The notes under the pieces: model-generated
What the model was told of the DNA's origin: nothing
The model's input: the letters and a program-made list of their open reading frames with translations, nothing else
The model's database searches: none
In this document: piece by piece, positions 50,156 to 60,296 of the stretch
How positions within the stretch are numbered: position 1 is the first letter of the stretch
How the letters are laid out: each line of letters starts with the position of its first letter
Translations under genes and position numbers: made by a program
DNA from: Pseudoduganella flava
GTDB taxonomy: Bacteria; Pseudomonadota; Gammaproteobacteria; Burkholderiales; Burkholderiaceae_D
Assembly: GCF_007830495.1 (NCBI RefSeq)
Contig: NZ_VLKW01000001.1
Coordinates: forward strand, 62,001 to 126,000
Length of the DNA stretch: 64,000 nucleotides
Direction of reading: 5' to 3'

Positions 50156-50785
50156 ATGAGTCCACAAGCCGCCGCGAAACGCCTGATCCTGATCGTCGAC
50201 GACGACCAGTTGCTGGCCGAATTCCTCAGCGTGATCCTGCGTAGCGCCGGCTACGACACGGTGCAGGCGCATTCGGCCGACCAGGCGTTGCGGCTGGTCG
50301 CCGAGCGCGAACCGGACATGGCGCTGCTCGACATCCACATGCCCGGCATGTCGGGCCTGGAGCTGGCCAAGCAGCTGAACCGCGAGACGTCGGTGCCGTT
50401 CATGTTCCTGTCCGGCCGCGGCGACGCGGACGCGGGCAAGCAGGCCGCCGCGCACGGTGCCGTCGGCTTCCTCGTCAAGCCGGTCGACGAGAAGCAGCTG
50501 ATGCCGGCGTTCGAAGCGGGGCTGGCGCGCGCGGACGAGATCCGCCAGCTGCGCCGCACGGAACTGAACCTGAACGCGGCGCTGCAGGCGGGCCGTGAGA
50601 CGAGCCTGGCCGTGGGCCTGTTGATGTGCAAATTCCAGACGGACCGCAACACGGCCTTTGAAGTGCTGCGCGACCACGCCCGTTCCAGCCGCCGCAAGGT
50701 CAACGAGGTGGCCGACCAGTTGCTTGCTGCCGAAGAAATATTGAACGGCCTGCATGCGGCTTTTAATGCACGGTTGAGGAAATAA
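50156..50785 (+). CDS. response regulator with ANTAR domain
   Basis: A 209-aa protein: receiver domain with D59 (ALLDIHMPG) and K in FLVKPVDE, then a C-terminal ANTAR helix bundle (about 148-205; LAVGLLMCKF, AFEVLRDHARSS, VNEVADQLL). ANTAR domains bind twin hexaloop RNAs and act as transcription antiterminators. No kinase gene is adjacent. ATG 50156 gives the plausible MSPQAAAKRLILIVDDD start. Confidence 0.88.
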   Translation: MSPQAAAKRLILIVDDDQLLAEFLSVILRSAGYDTVQAHSADQALRLVAEREPDMALLDIHMPGMSGLELAKQLNRETSVPFMFLSGRGDADAGKQAAAHGAVGFLVKPVDEKQLMPAFEAGLARADEIRQLRRTELNLNAALQAGRETSLAVGLLMCKFQTDRNTAFEVLRDHARSSRRKVNEVADQLLAAEEILNGLHAAFNARLRK

Positions 50786-50996
50786 GTGTTTCTCATCCGC
50801 ATGCAATTCGGGTTACACTAGCCCAAACAGGGCAGGCGCTTCGCGCCGCCCGCGCACGTAACGGCTGCCCCACCACCGCGGCCGTGTCTTTTCTTCATCG
50901 GCCCAGCTCCGCCGACCAGCACCCTGGAAGCCAACCGACCCCGCATCGCGGCGCATGGTTCCAGGTTCTACACTGATTCGGATCGCGGAGATGACG

Positions 50997-51404
50997 ATGA
51001 ACATGACCGATGCCCTCGAGGCCTGCAAACCCCTGGCGCCCGCACCCCATGTGCTGCACGTGGATGCGGACGATACCGCCGCGTTGATCCTCGCCACGCT
51101 GCTGGTGCCGGAAGTGCGCGTGAGCCGCGCCGCGACGATGGCCGACGCGTCCTCCCACCTGCATGCTGCCCGCTTCGACCTGATCATCCTGGATGCCGAC
51201 CTGCCGGACGGCGACGGCCAGGCGTTGATCGATGCATTTCGTGCGGCCGGCTGCCACACGCCTGTGCTGCTGTACTCGGCACGCCAGCCCAGCCTGCACC
51301 ACCAGGCTCATGCCTACCTGCCGAAGCCGTGGACGTCGCCGCGCCAATTGTGGCAGTCTGTCTGCCGCCTGCTCGAGCTCGACCTGGCGGGCAAGCGCCA
51401 GTAG
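50997..51404 (+). CDS. single-domain response regulator
   Basis: A 135-aa receiver without output domain: acidic pocket HVDADD, phospho-acceptor D66 (IILDADLPDG), switch S in LLYSARQ, lysine in AYLPKPW. ATG 50997 has GGAG six bases upstream (CGGAGATGACG); other ATGs at 50991 and 51003 are in frame. Probably a phosphate relay/sink or CheY-like protein; partner unknown. About 210 bases from the ANTAR regulator. Confidence 0.82.
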   Translation: MNMTDALEACKPLAPAPHVLHVDADDTAALILATLLVPEVRVSRAATMADASSHLHAARFDLIILDADLPDGDGQALIDAFRAAGCHTPVLLYSARQPSLHHQAHAYLPKPWTSPRQLWQSVCRLLELDLAGKRQ

Positions 51405-51469
51405 CGGCGCGCCACGCGCCGCGGGGGCGTTTGCTATGATGGCGGTTTTACCATCACAGGAAGCAGACG

Positions 51470-52576
<1,107 letters not shown>

Positions 52577-52650
52577 CACCCGGTCGTTCAATCGCACCGC
52601 CCCGCCGTCACTAAAGCTGAGCTCGTCTCCGCCGGACAGCAATGACACCG

Positions 52651-53049
52651 GCTCAGTCCGTGTCCCTGGTGCCAGGCACCAGAGACACGGCCTCGACAGT
52701 TGATACCGCTCAGCTCGTGTCCCTTCGTGCCAGGCACCAGGGGACAGCCTCAACAGCTAGTACTGCTCAGCCCGTGTCTCTGGTGCTAGGTACCGGTGAC
52801 ACGGCCTCGACAATAGACTCCTGCTCAGTTCGTGTCCCTTCGTGCCAGTCACCAGGGGACACAGCCTCAACAGCTAGTACTGCTCAGCTCGTGTCTCTGG
52901 TGCCAGGCACCGGTGACACGGGCTCGACAATAGACTCCTGCTCAGTTCGTGTCCCTTCGTGCCAGGCACCAGGGGACACAGCCTCAACAGCTAGTACCGC
53001 TCAGCTCGTGTCTCTGGTGCCTGGCACCAGAGACACGGCCTCGACAATA
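52651..53049. repeat. array of seven REP-like units alternating A/B
   Basis: Units begin with GCTCAG at 52651, 52708, 52765, 52823, 52882, 52940 and 52999 (period 57-59). Odd units (type A) have GTGTCYCTGGTGCCAGGCAC...GACACGG, end CTCGACA and, from the third unit, TAGACTCCT. Even units (type B) have GTGTCCCTTCGTGCC, AGGCACCAGGGGACA, end CTCAACAGCTAGTAC. All are imperfect palindromes. No protein is credible across the block. Confidence 0.9.
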
Positions 53050-53192
53050 GAACCAGGCTTCGGCCAGTCTTTGTCTGCGAGCGCTCCCCGTCGTCGCGGA
53101 TGTGCTGTTCACTCCCCCAATTCAGCGCTCCGTCGCAATTTCCGACTACCGCTCCGCGCCTTGTCTATAGTTCAATGACTTCACCACATCCC

Positions 53193-53244
53193 AATGTAGA
53201 CAAAAAGTTCTAGACAAGGATTTCTAGATAATTTATTCTACATT
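53193..53244. promoter_or_regulatory. operator-like iterons before the M56 gene
   Basis: GTAGAC (53196), CTAGAC (53210), CTAGAT (53224) and CTACAT (53238) recur with exact 14-base spacing, and the block is flanked by AATGTAGA and TCTACATT in inverted orientation. TTCTAGA palindromic cores are at 53208 and 53222. This looks like cooperative binding sites for a dimeric repressor of the BlaI/MecI type; that assignment is inferred from the neighbour. Confidence 0.5.
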
Positions 53245-53266
53245 CCACTTGACCAGGAGCCGCGCC

Positions 53267-53320
53267 ATGACGAACCAAACGCATGAGTTTGCAATGCCGC
53301 CTGCCGGAGCATCGGCATGA
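53267..53320 (+). pseudogene. 17-codon ORF, probable blaI/mecI remnant
   Basis: MTNQTHEFAMPPAGASA then TGA, with CAGGAG upstream and an ATGA overlap with the M56 gene. BlaI-type repressors of related bacteria start with a similar HEF-x-(L/M)P segment before the helix-turn-helix, and normally the repressor gene is directly upstream of, and coupled to, the M56 gene. It could instead be a genuine leader peptide that couples translation. Confidence 0.4.
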
Positions 53321-55494
53321 GCGCGCTCTTCGAGATGCTGGTGCCGGCCATCGGCTGGTCGCTGTTGCATTTCGTCTGGCAGGGCTTGCTGATTGGCTGG
53401 GCAGCCGCGCTGGCGCTGCACCTGTTGCGCAATGCGCGGCCGCAGGCACGCTATGCCGTTGCGTGCGCGGCGTTGCTGCTGTGCGCGGCGCTGCCGGTGG
53501 CGAGCATCGTGTGGCGTGTGTACGAGGCCGTGCAGGCTGGCTATTCGATGCCGGTGCCGGTCGACCCGTTGCTCGATGCCGTCCGCGCCGGCGCGATTCC
53601 CGGCGCAAACGTGAGCGTCGTCGATGCGGACCAGCTGACGTCGTTCGAGTACCTGCTGCGCGGCCAGTTGCCGTGGCTTGTGCTGCTGTGGGCCCTTGGT
53701 GCCGCGCTGATGACGTTGCGCCTGTCGCTGGGCCTGCAGTGGGTTCGGCGGCGCACGCAGCTCGGCCACTACACCCCGAACGCCCCATGGCAGCGACGCC
53801 TCGATGCGTTGGCGCTGCGGTTCGGCATCACGCGGCCGATCCGCCTCGGCGTGTCCGGCGAAGACCTCGAAGGGCCGATGACGGCCGGCTGCTGGCGGCC
53901 CATCGTGCTGCTGCCTGCGGCGCTCGTGACGGGCATGCCTCCGCATCTGCTCGAGGCGCTGCTGGCCCATGAGCTCGCACATATCCGGCGCCACGATTAC
54001 CTCGTGAACCTGGTGCAGAGCGCGATCGAGATTTTGCTGTTCTATCACCCGAGCGTGTGGATGCTGAGCAAGCGCATCCGCATTGAACGGGAACAGATCG
54101 CAGACGACCTGGCCGCAAGTGTGCTGGGCGAACCGCGGCGCCTTGCCCTTGCATTGTCCGAGCTGGACAAGTTCCAGTTCTCAACCTCACATTTCGCCCC
54201 CGCGGCACACGGAGGAGACCTCATGTCCCGTATCAAACGCCTGGTACGCCCAGACTCCCAACCCCTCAGCTGGAAGATCGCCGCGCCCCTGCTGGGCCTG
54301 TGCACGGCTTGCGTGATGCTGTATGCGCATGCCCGCCCCGACGGGGCGGACACGCCCGCCGCGCCGACGCAGCCGCGTGCCGCTGCCACGCAACAGGCCG
54401 CCGCCGAGGCGGCTGCCGCACACGAGGATGCCGGCCGGGCCGCGTTCGAGGCCGCCAAGGCTGCCGTCGAAGCGGGCAGCGATGCGGCCGCGGCAGCGAA
54501 GGCCGCTGCCGAGGCTGCCCGCCACGCCAAGCATGCCGGGCAGCCTATGCCCCGTCCGCCGCAGCCACCCGCGCCGCCGGCCCCACCGAAGCCGCCAGCA
54601 CCACCCGCGCCGCTGGCGATCGCTCCCGCCGCCGCACTGCCTGCGCCGCCGGCTGCACCGGCAGCGCCCGAAATGGCCCTGCCGGCGCCGCCTGCTCCGC
54701 CCGCACCGCCGGCGCTCGACCTGGACGGGCACACGTTCCAAGTCCCTGCGGCTGGCGCGTCGTACGCGATCGTCGTCGCGGGCAAGGACCGCATGAAGGT
54801 GTCGGCGCTGGACACGCGCGATGCAAAGGACGTGCAACGCCTGAAGGACACGGTGAAGGGCGACTTCATCTGGTTCCGTCGCGACGGCAAGGCCTACGTC
54901 GTCAACGACCCGGCGCTGCTGGCGCAGGTACGCGGCGCCTGGGCTCCAACCGAGAAGCTCGGGGCCGAGATGGAGCGGCAGGGCCAGGCCATGAACGAAC
55001 AGGGCAGCAAGATGCAGGTCATCGGCGAGCAGATCGGCAAGACGATGGCCGCCGCCTTCAACGACGACAGCATGCGCGGCACGGAGCGCCAAATCAATGC
55101 GCTGGGCATGACGCTGGACGTGCTGGCGCGGCGCATGGAGCGGCTGGCCGAGCGTATGGAGAGCGCGCCGACAGAGGCGCAGCGTGCCTCCATCTCGCGC
55201 CAGATGCAAGCAGTGCAGATGCAGATCGAACCGGTGCAGAAGCAGATGGCGAACTTGACGGAAAAGTTCACGCAGGCGCACCGGAAGGCCGACGTCGACC
55301 ACGAGCCGGCCCGCGCCCTGCAGGCCAGGATCGAAGAGCTGTCCAAGCCGATGCACGAAATGGGGATGAAGATGGGCAAACTGGCAGCCGAGCAATCGCG
55401 CCTGAGCCGCGATGCGGACCGGACGACCCGTGCGCTGATCGACGAGGCGCTGCGCAAGGGCCAGGCGAAGGAAGTCGCTGCCCGGCAGGGCTGA
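53317..55494 (+). CDS. M56 family (BlaR1-like) membrane metallopeptidase
   Basis: A 725-aa protein. Four or so TM helices in the first 150 and a fifth near 325-340 frame the gluzincin site HELAH (218-222, LLAHELAHIRRHD) with downstream EREQIADDLA. After the last TM comes an Ala-rich helix (350-410) and a Pro/Ala linker (about 408-470), then a periplasmic C-terminal region with long helices rich in Met and Gln (about 540-715) instead of a beta-lactam-binding domain. So it probably senses something other than a beta-lactam. ATG 53317 overlaps a 17-codon upstream ORF. Confidence 0.9.
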   Translation: MSALFEMLVPAIGWSLLHFVWQGLLIGWAAALALHLLRNARPQARYAVACAALLLCAALPVASIVWRVYEAVQAGYSMPVPVDPLLDAVRAGAIPGANVSVVDADQLTSFEYLLRGQLPWLVLLWALGAALMTLRLSLGLQWVRRRTQLGHYTPNAPWQRRLDALALRFGITRPIRLGVSGEDLEGPMTAGCWRPIVLLPAALVTGMPPHLLEALLAHELAHIRRHDYLVNLVQSAIEILLFYHPSVWMLSKRIRIEREQIADDLAASVLGEPRRLALALSELDKFQFSTSHFAPAAHGGDLMSRIKRLVRPDSQPLSWKIAAPLLGLCTACVMLYAHARPDGADTPAAPTQPRAAATQQAAAEAAAAHEDAGRAAFEAAKAAVEAGSDAAAAAKAAAEAARHAKHAGQPMPRPPQPPAPPAPPKPPAPPAPLAIAPAAALPAPPAAPAAPEMALPAPPAPPAPPALDLDGHTFQVPAAGASYAIVVAGKDRMKVSALDTRDAKDVQRLKDTVKGDFIWFRRDGKAYVVNDPALLAQVRGAWAPTEKLGAEMERQGQAMNEQGSKMQVIGEQIGKTMAAAFNDDSMRGTERQINALGMTLDVLARRMERLAERMESAPTEAQRASISRQMQAVQMQIEPVQKQMANLTEKFTQAHRKADVDHEPARALQARIEELSKPMHEMGMKMGKLAAEQSRLSRDADRTTRALIDEALRKGQAKEVAARQG

Positions 55495-55508
55495 GCGGCG
55501 CCGCAGGC

Positions 55509-55539
55509 AAAAAAAACCGGAGTCGCCTCCGGTTTTTTT
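55509..55539. terminator. bidirectional terminator M56 gene / uvrD
   Basis: A-run, ACCGGAG, loop TCGC, CTCCGGT, T-run: perfect stem with A8 and T7 flanks, between two converging stops. Confidence 0.95.
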
Positions 55540-55544
55540 ACGCC

Positions 55545-57851
55545 TCAGCGGCCCAGCCGCTCCAGCTTCGCCACCGACAAGTCGAGCACCTTCATGCCCG
55601 CGGTGCCGAAGTTGATCTGCGCCCGGCAGTTCGCGCCGCTGCCTTCCAGGTTGACGATGACGCCCTCGCCGAACTTCGCATGCGCCACCGATTCGCCGAT
55701 GCGCCAGCCGGAGCCGTTGCCGGACTTTTGCGTGAGGCGCTGGGCGATCGCGTTGTCCGTGCCGCCAGCCAGCTGTACGTCTTCCCAGGCCGCCTTCTTG
55801 TTGGCGAACCAGTGCGACTGCACGCGCGGCGACAGCCACTTCAGCGATTCCTCCGGCAGCTCGTCGAAGAAGCGCGACTTCATGTTGTAGCGCGTCTGGC
55901 CGTGCAGCATGCGCGTCTGGCAGAAGCACATGTACAGGCGCTTGCGCGCACGCGTGATCGCCACGTACATCAGGCGCCGCTCTTCCTCGACGCCGCCTTC
56001 TTCCTTCGAGCTGCTCTCGTGCGGGAACAACCCTTCCTCGAGGCCCGTGATGAACACGTTGTCGAATTCCAGGCCCTTCGCCGAGTGCACCGTCATCAGC
56101 TGCATCGCATCCTGGCCGGCCTGCGCCTGGTTGTCGCCCGCTTCCAGCGAAGCGTGCGCGAGGAAGGCGGACAGCGGCGACATCACGGTCGCCAGCGGCG
56201 CATCCGCATCCATGATTTCCACGCCGTCGGCATTGATGATGGCGGCACCGGCCTGCGCGTCCGCCTGCGGACCCAGGTGGGCCGGCGCGCCAGGGCCGTA
56301 GCCTTCCTCGGACACGAACTGGGTGGCCGCGTTGACCATCTGCTCCAGGTTTTCGATGCGGTCGGCGCCTTCCTTCTCGTTCTGGTAGTGCTGCAACAGG
56401 CCGGACGACTCCAGCGTGATGCGTACCAGCTCGGGCAGGGCCATCTGCTGCGTTTCAAACCGCACGCTCTCGACCAGCTTGACGAATGCGCCCAGCGACG
56501 TGCCGGCCTTGCCGACCATGTACGGCACGGCGGCGTACAGCGAGATGCCGTACGTTTCGGCCGCGTTCTGCAACTGCTCCAGCGTGCGCGCGCCGATGCC
56601 GCGTGCTGGGAAGTTCACCACGCGCAGGAAGGCCGAGTCGTTGTGCGGGTTGTCCATCAGCTGCAGGTAGGCGATGGCGTGCTTCACCTCGGCGCGCTGG
56701 AAGTAGCGCAGGCCGCCGTACACGGTGTATGGAATGCCGGCCGAGAACAATGCATGTTCGATCACACGCGATTGCGCGTTCGATCGGTACAGCACGGCGA
56801 TCTCGCTGCGCCGTGCGCCCTCGCCGATCAGGTTTTTCGCCTCCTCGATGATCCACTGCGCTTCCTGCAGGTCGGACGTGGCCTCGTACACGCGCACCGG
56901 CTCGCCGTGGCCGGCATCCGTGCGCAGGTTCTTGCCCAGGCGGCGGCTGTTGTTCGCGATCAGCATATTGGCCGCATCGAGGATGTGGCCGTGCGAGCGG
57001 TAGTTCTGCTCCAGCTTGATCAGGTTCTTCACCTGGAACTCCGCTTCGAACGCGGCCATATTGCCCACGTTCGCGCCGCGGAACGCGTAGATGCTCTGGT
57101 CGTCGTCGCCGACGGCGAACAGCGCGCCGCCGCGCTGCGTGCCGTGGCCGGAGATCAGCTTCAGCCAGGCGTATTGCAGGTTGTTGGTATCCTGGAACTC
57201 GTCGACGAGGATGTGGCGGAAGCGCTGCTGGTAGTGCTCGCGCAGCGGCTGGTTGCGCAGCAGCAGCTCGTACGTGCGCAGCAGCAGCTCGGCGAAATCG
57301 ACGACGCCTTCGCGCTGGCACTGCTCGTCGTACAGGTCGTACAGCTCGACGAGCTTGCGCTCGGTCGCGTCATACGCCTCGACCTTCGATGCGCGCAGCC
57401 CCTGCTCCTTGTTGTTGTTGATGAAGTACATCACCGTCTTCGGCGGGTACTTCTCGTCGTCCACGTTGTGCGCCTTCAGCAGGCGCTTGATCATCGACAG
57501 CTGGTCCTGCGTGTCGAGGATCTGGAACGATTGCGGCAGCGCGGCGTCGCGGTAATGCGTGCGCAGCAGCCGGTTGCACAGGCCGTGGAACGTGCCGATC
57601 CACATGCCGCGTGTATTGATCGGCAACATTGCCGACAGGCGCGTCAGCATCTCCTTCGCGGCCTTGTTCGTGAACGTGACCGCAAGTATGCCGGCCGGCG
57701 ACACCTGCCCGGTCTGGATCAGCCACGCGATGCGCGTGGTCAGCACGCGCGTCTTGCCCGAGCCGGCGCCCGCCAGGATCAGGGCGTTTTGCGGCGGCAG
57801 GGTAACGGCGGCGAGTTGTTCGGGATTGAGATTGTGGAGGAGGTTCTGCAT
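55545..57851 (-). CDS. uvrD: UvrD/PcrA-type DNA helicase
   Basis: A superfamily 1 3'-5' helicase of 768 aa for nucleotide excision and mismatch repair. Motifs: Walker A LILAGAGSGKTR, Ia VTFTNKAAKEM, II ILVDEFQDTN, III GDDDQSIYAFRGA, IV LEQNYRSHG, V VHSAKGLEFDNVF, VI YVAITRARKRLY. The C-terminus has the Tudor-like VAHAKFGEGVIVNLEG segment. ATG 57851 gives the family start MQNLLHNLNPEQLAAV. Confidence 0.96.
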   Translation of the reverse strand: MQNLLHNLNPEQLAAVTLPPQNALILAGAGSGKTRVLTTRIAWLIQTGQVSPAGILAVTFTNKAAKEMLTRLSAMLPINTRGMWIGTFHGLCNRLLRTHYRDAALPQSFQILDTQDQLSMIKRLLKAHNVDDEKYPPKTVMYFINNNKEQGLRASKVEAYDATERKLVELYDLYDEQCQREGVVDFAELLLRTYELLLRNQPLREHYQQRFRHILVDEFQDTNNLQYAWLKLISGHGTQRGGALFAVGDDDQSIYAFRGANVGNMAAFEAEFQVKNLIKLEQNYRSHGHILDAANMLIANNSRRLGKNLRTDAGHGEPVRVYEATSDLQEAQWIIEEAKNLIGEGARRSEIAVLYRSNAQSRVIEHALFSAGIPYTVYGGLRYFQRAEVKHAIAYLQLMDNPHNDSAFLRVVNFPARGIGARTLEQLQNAAETYGISLYAAVPYMVGKAGTSLGAFVKLVESVRFETQQMALPELVRITLESSGLLQHYQNEKEGADRIENLEQMVNAATQFVSEEGYGPGAPAHLGPQADAQAGAAIINADGVEIMDADAPLATVMSPLSAFLAHASLEAGDNQAQAGQDAMQLMTVHSAKGLEFDNVFITGLEEGLFPHESSSKEEGGVEEERRLMYVAITRARKRLYMCFCQTRMLHGQTRYNMKSRFFDELPEESLKWLSPRVQSHWFANKKAAWEDVQLAGGTDNAIAQRLTQKSGNGSGWRIGESVAHAKFGEGVIVNLEGSGANCRAQINFGTAGMKVLDLSVAKLERLGR

Positions 57852-57902
57852 CCCGCCATTATACTGGTCGGGGCTGGCGTCCGCCCGCCGCACGGTGCGT
57901 TC

Positions 57903-58679
57903 TTACAGGACCGCCGGCGCGTCCTGATCCTGGTCAGACGGGCTGAAAATTTGCACGTATGCGACGTACAGCGCGCAGTGTGCGACGCCGTACAGCAACA
58001 CCGAAACCATCCGCATCACGGCAAAGCCGATCGGCCCCATGCCGAGCAGCGCGCCCAGCAGTTGCAGCACGAAGAAGGCGATCGCGAAGAGGCTGACGGC
58101 GAACACGCAGAACGCGCCGGCCGTGCGCTTGATCGCGAAAAAGCTGTAGAACAGCGCCTTGCCCGGCGCCATCCCCTGCCACTGCACGAGCGGCGCGGCG
58201 AAGCTGACGATCAGCAGCGTCGGCACGTACAGCGCCGCGCCGGCCAGGACGCCGGGAATCATGCCGGTAGCGCGCAGCAGTTCCGGCGTGGCCGTCTGCG
58301 GCTCGGCCATCAGCTTTTCCCACACGTCGAAGTCGATGAACAGCAGGCCGATGCCGACCGCCGCGATGAACGCCAGCAGGTGCACGACGCCAAGCGTGCA
58401 CAGGCGGCGCAATGCCGGGCCGCGGAAGCCCGCCAGGACCTGCGCCGGCAGCACCGGGCGCTGCGCGATGATCTCCCGGGCCGCGCTCATGAAGCCGATC
58501 GCGAACACCGGCATCAATATCGAGTGCGCAATGATGCCGATCGGTGCCAGCACGATCAATACGGCCGTCGCCAGCATGTAGCCGAAGAACAGCGTCGACA
58601 GGCCCGTCGGCTGCTGGCGCAGCATCGCAAAGCCCTGTTTCACCCAGAGCCAGCCGGATTTTGCGGGGATGTTGTTCAT
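57903..58679 (-). CDS. BPSS1780 family membrane protein
   Basis: A 258-aa integral membrane protein with about six TM helices, starting [26 protein letters not shown]. It belongs to a Burkholderiales family of unknown function named after BPSS1780. Its ATG overlaps the TGA of thrB (ATGA), a pairing that is conserved in this order. It lies 51 bases upstream of uvrD. Confidence 0.87.
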   Translation of the reverse strand: MNNIPAKSGWLWVKQGFAMLRQQPTGLSTLFFGYMLATAVLIVLAPIGIIAHSILMPVFAIGFMSAAREIIAQRPVLPAQVLAGFRGPALRRLCTLGVVHLLAFIAAVGIGLLFIDFDVWEKLMAEPQTATPELLRATGMIPGVLAGAALYVPTLLIVSFAAPLVQWQGMAPGKALFYSFFAIKRTAGAFCVFAVSLFAIAFFVLQLLGALLGMGPIGFAVMRMVSVLLYGVAHCALYVAYVQIFSPSDQDQDAPAVL

Positions 58680-59635
58680 GCGTGCAGGGCGGGGGCTGGC
58701 GTGGCGATCCGCTCGCGCAGGATGCGTTCGAAATGGGCCGGGTCGTGCGGGGTCAGCATTTCGGCCTCGCGCGGCTTGTGCAGGTCGTACAGGCGCGACA
58801 GCCAGAAGCGCAGCGCGGCGGCGCGCAGCATCGGCTGCCACGCTTCCTGCTCGTCGGGCGTGAACGGCCGCACCGCATGGTAGGCGTCCAGGAACGCGCG
58901 CACGCGGGCCACGTCCAGCACGCCCGTGTCCAGGTCCACGCACCAGTCGTTGACCGTCACGGCCACGTCGAACAGCCATGTATCGCAGCCGGCGAAGTAG
59001 AAGTCGAAGAAGCCGGTGAGTTGCTCGCCATCGAACATCACGTTGTTGCGGAACAGGTCCGCATGCACGGGGCCCTGCTGCAGCCGCTTGTACAGCGCGC
59101 TGCCATGGAACGCTTCCTGGAAGTGCATTTCGGAGCACAGCAGGTCGTGCTCGGCCTTGCCCAGGTGCGGCAGCACGATCGGCGTGGCCCAGTGCCACCA
59201 CGCCAGGCCGCGCAGGTTCGGCTGGTACAACGGGAAATCGGTGCCGGCCAGGTGCATCTTCGCCAGCATCGCGCCGACTGCCGCGCAGTGCACGGGTTGC
59301 GGGTCGAGCTGCGAGCTGCCTTCGAGTTTCGACACGATGGCGGCCGGCTTGCCTTGCAGCGGCACGCACAGTTCGCCCTGGTCGTTCGGTACGGGGGCGG
59401 GCACCAGCACGCCGCGCGCGGCCAGGTGCTCCATCAGCCGCAGGTAGAACGGCAGTTGTTCGAAGTTCAGGTTTTCAAAGATCGTCAGGACGTATTCGCC
59501 GCGCTCTGTCGTCAGGAAGAAATTGCTGTTTTCGATGCCGGAGGCGATGCCTTTGAGCGCCAGCGCCTGGCCGAGAGGGAATTGCGCGATCCAGGGCTGG
59601 ACGTCGTCCAGGCTGACCGAGGTAAAAACTGCCAT
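58676..59635 (-). CDS. thrB: homoserine kinase (ThrB, APH fold)
   Basis: A 319-aa kinase making O-phosphohomoserine for threonine synthesis. It is the aminoglycoside-phosphotransferase-like form found in Pseudomonas and Burkholderiales: start [28 protein letters not shown], catalytic loop [14 protein letters not shown] and FFDFYFAG (metal Asp). The GHMP-type E. coli enzyme is unrelated. Coupled to the BPSS1780 gene. Confidence 0.93.
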   Translation of the reverse strand: MAVFTSVSLDDVQPWIAQFPLGQALALKGIASGIENSNFFLTTERGEYVLTIFENLNFEQLPFYLRLMEHLAARGVLVPAPVPNDQGELCVPLQGKPAAIVSKLEGSSQLDPQPVHCAAVGAMLAKMHLAGTDFPLYQPNLRGLAWWHWATPIVLPHLGKAEHDLLCSEMHFQEAFHGSALYKRLQQGPVHADLFRNNVMFDGEQLTGFFDFYFAGCDTWLFDVAVTVNDWCVDLDTGVLDVARVRAFLDAYHAVRPFTPDEQEAWQPMLRAAALRFWLSRLYDLHKPREAEMLTPHDPAHFERILRERIATPAPALHA

Positions 59636-59705
59636 GTGAGTGAAGATCGATCGAGTGGGGTGGGCTCCATGCACCCGGCGCGATGGCGCCGGGCCGGGCG
59701 CGGCA

Positions 59706-60113
59706 TCAACGCGTCGCGGGTGGCGGCGGAGGAGGCGGCGGCACGTCTGCCGCGTTTTCCGCAGCGGCTGCGGCGTCGGCACTGCGCTGTTTTTGTTTCT
59801 TGGCGATATCGAATTCCATCACGGTCCATTGCGGGCCGCGCACTTGCGGGCCGCCCGCGTCGCCCGGCAGCTGGGTGCTGTTCGGGTTGGCCGGCTTCAC
59901 CGTGTAGGTGCTGCCGCCGGAATGCACGGTCTCCTCCGTGATGCGGCCGCCGTCGCGCTTGACGGTGGTGGTCGTCTCGCGGCCCGGCTTCGTCGTCACG
60001 GTGATCGGCGTATCCGCATCCTGCACCGGTTCCGTCTTCGGCGGGGTGCCGGACTGCGCTTGGGCGGTGGCCGCGGCCGCCAGGAGGAGGGCGAAAAGCA
60101 TGGAGGAACGCAT
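59706..60113 (-). CDS. DUF2782 domain exported protein
   Basis: A 135-aa protein with signal peptide [19 protein letters not shown], then a DUF2782 domain: [37 protein letters not shown], ending in a Lys/Gln and Ala stretch and a run of eight prolines. Function is unknown; the gene is regularly found between polA and thrB in Burkholderiales. GGAGGC-like site (GAGAACCTTG then AAAAGGCTCCTC region on minus) supports the ATG at 60113. Confidence 0.88.
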   Translation of the reverse strand: MRSSMLFALLLAAAATAQAQSGTPPKTEPVQDADTPITVTTKPGRETTTTVKRDGGRITEETVHSGGSTYTVKPANPNSTQLPGDAGGPQVRGPQWTVMEFDIAKKQKQRSADAAAAAENAADVPPPPPPPPATR

Positions 60114-60296
60114 GAGAGGAGCCTTTTTCGAGAACCTTGATATTCGTGTAGGACCATTGTAACAAACTGACACGCATTTCCGCTGCGAATGCGTTTTTTT
60201 TCGGGCACTCCGGCACGCTTCGTCCACCGCTGATCTCTGCGATAATGCCGGATTCACAGTAGCCTTTTATAAGCCGGGCCCGGCCCGGGTTCACTC

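Noticed and set aside
52651-53049. CRISPR array
   Set aside because: The whole unit repeats, including the would-be spacers, with A/B alternation; units are palindromic and no cas gene is near.
52642-53178. 178-codon Ser/Thr/Gln-rich protein across the repeat array
   Set aside because: Its repeated SLVPGTGDTAST pattern is just the translation of the palindromic units; no ribosome site or family.
54350-54720. Frameshift or assembly artefact in the Pro/Ala-rich linker of the M56 protein
   Set aside because: The frame stays open with normal codon use into the helical C-terminal region, and such linkers are common in this group.
54300-58883. Very long open frame (over 1500 codons) on plus across the M56 gene and uvrD
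   Set aside because: It is a frame-shadow in GC-rich DNA, rich in Arg/His/Gln, and it covers three real genes with full sets of conserved motifs in other frames.
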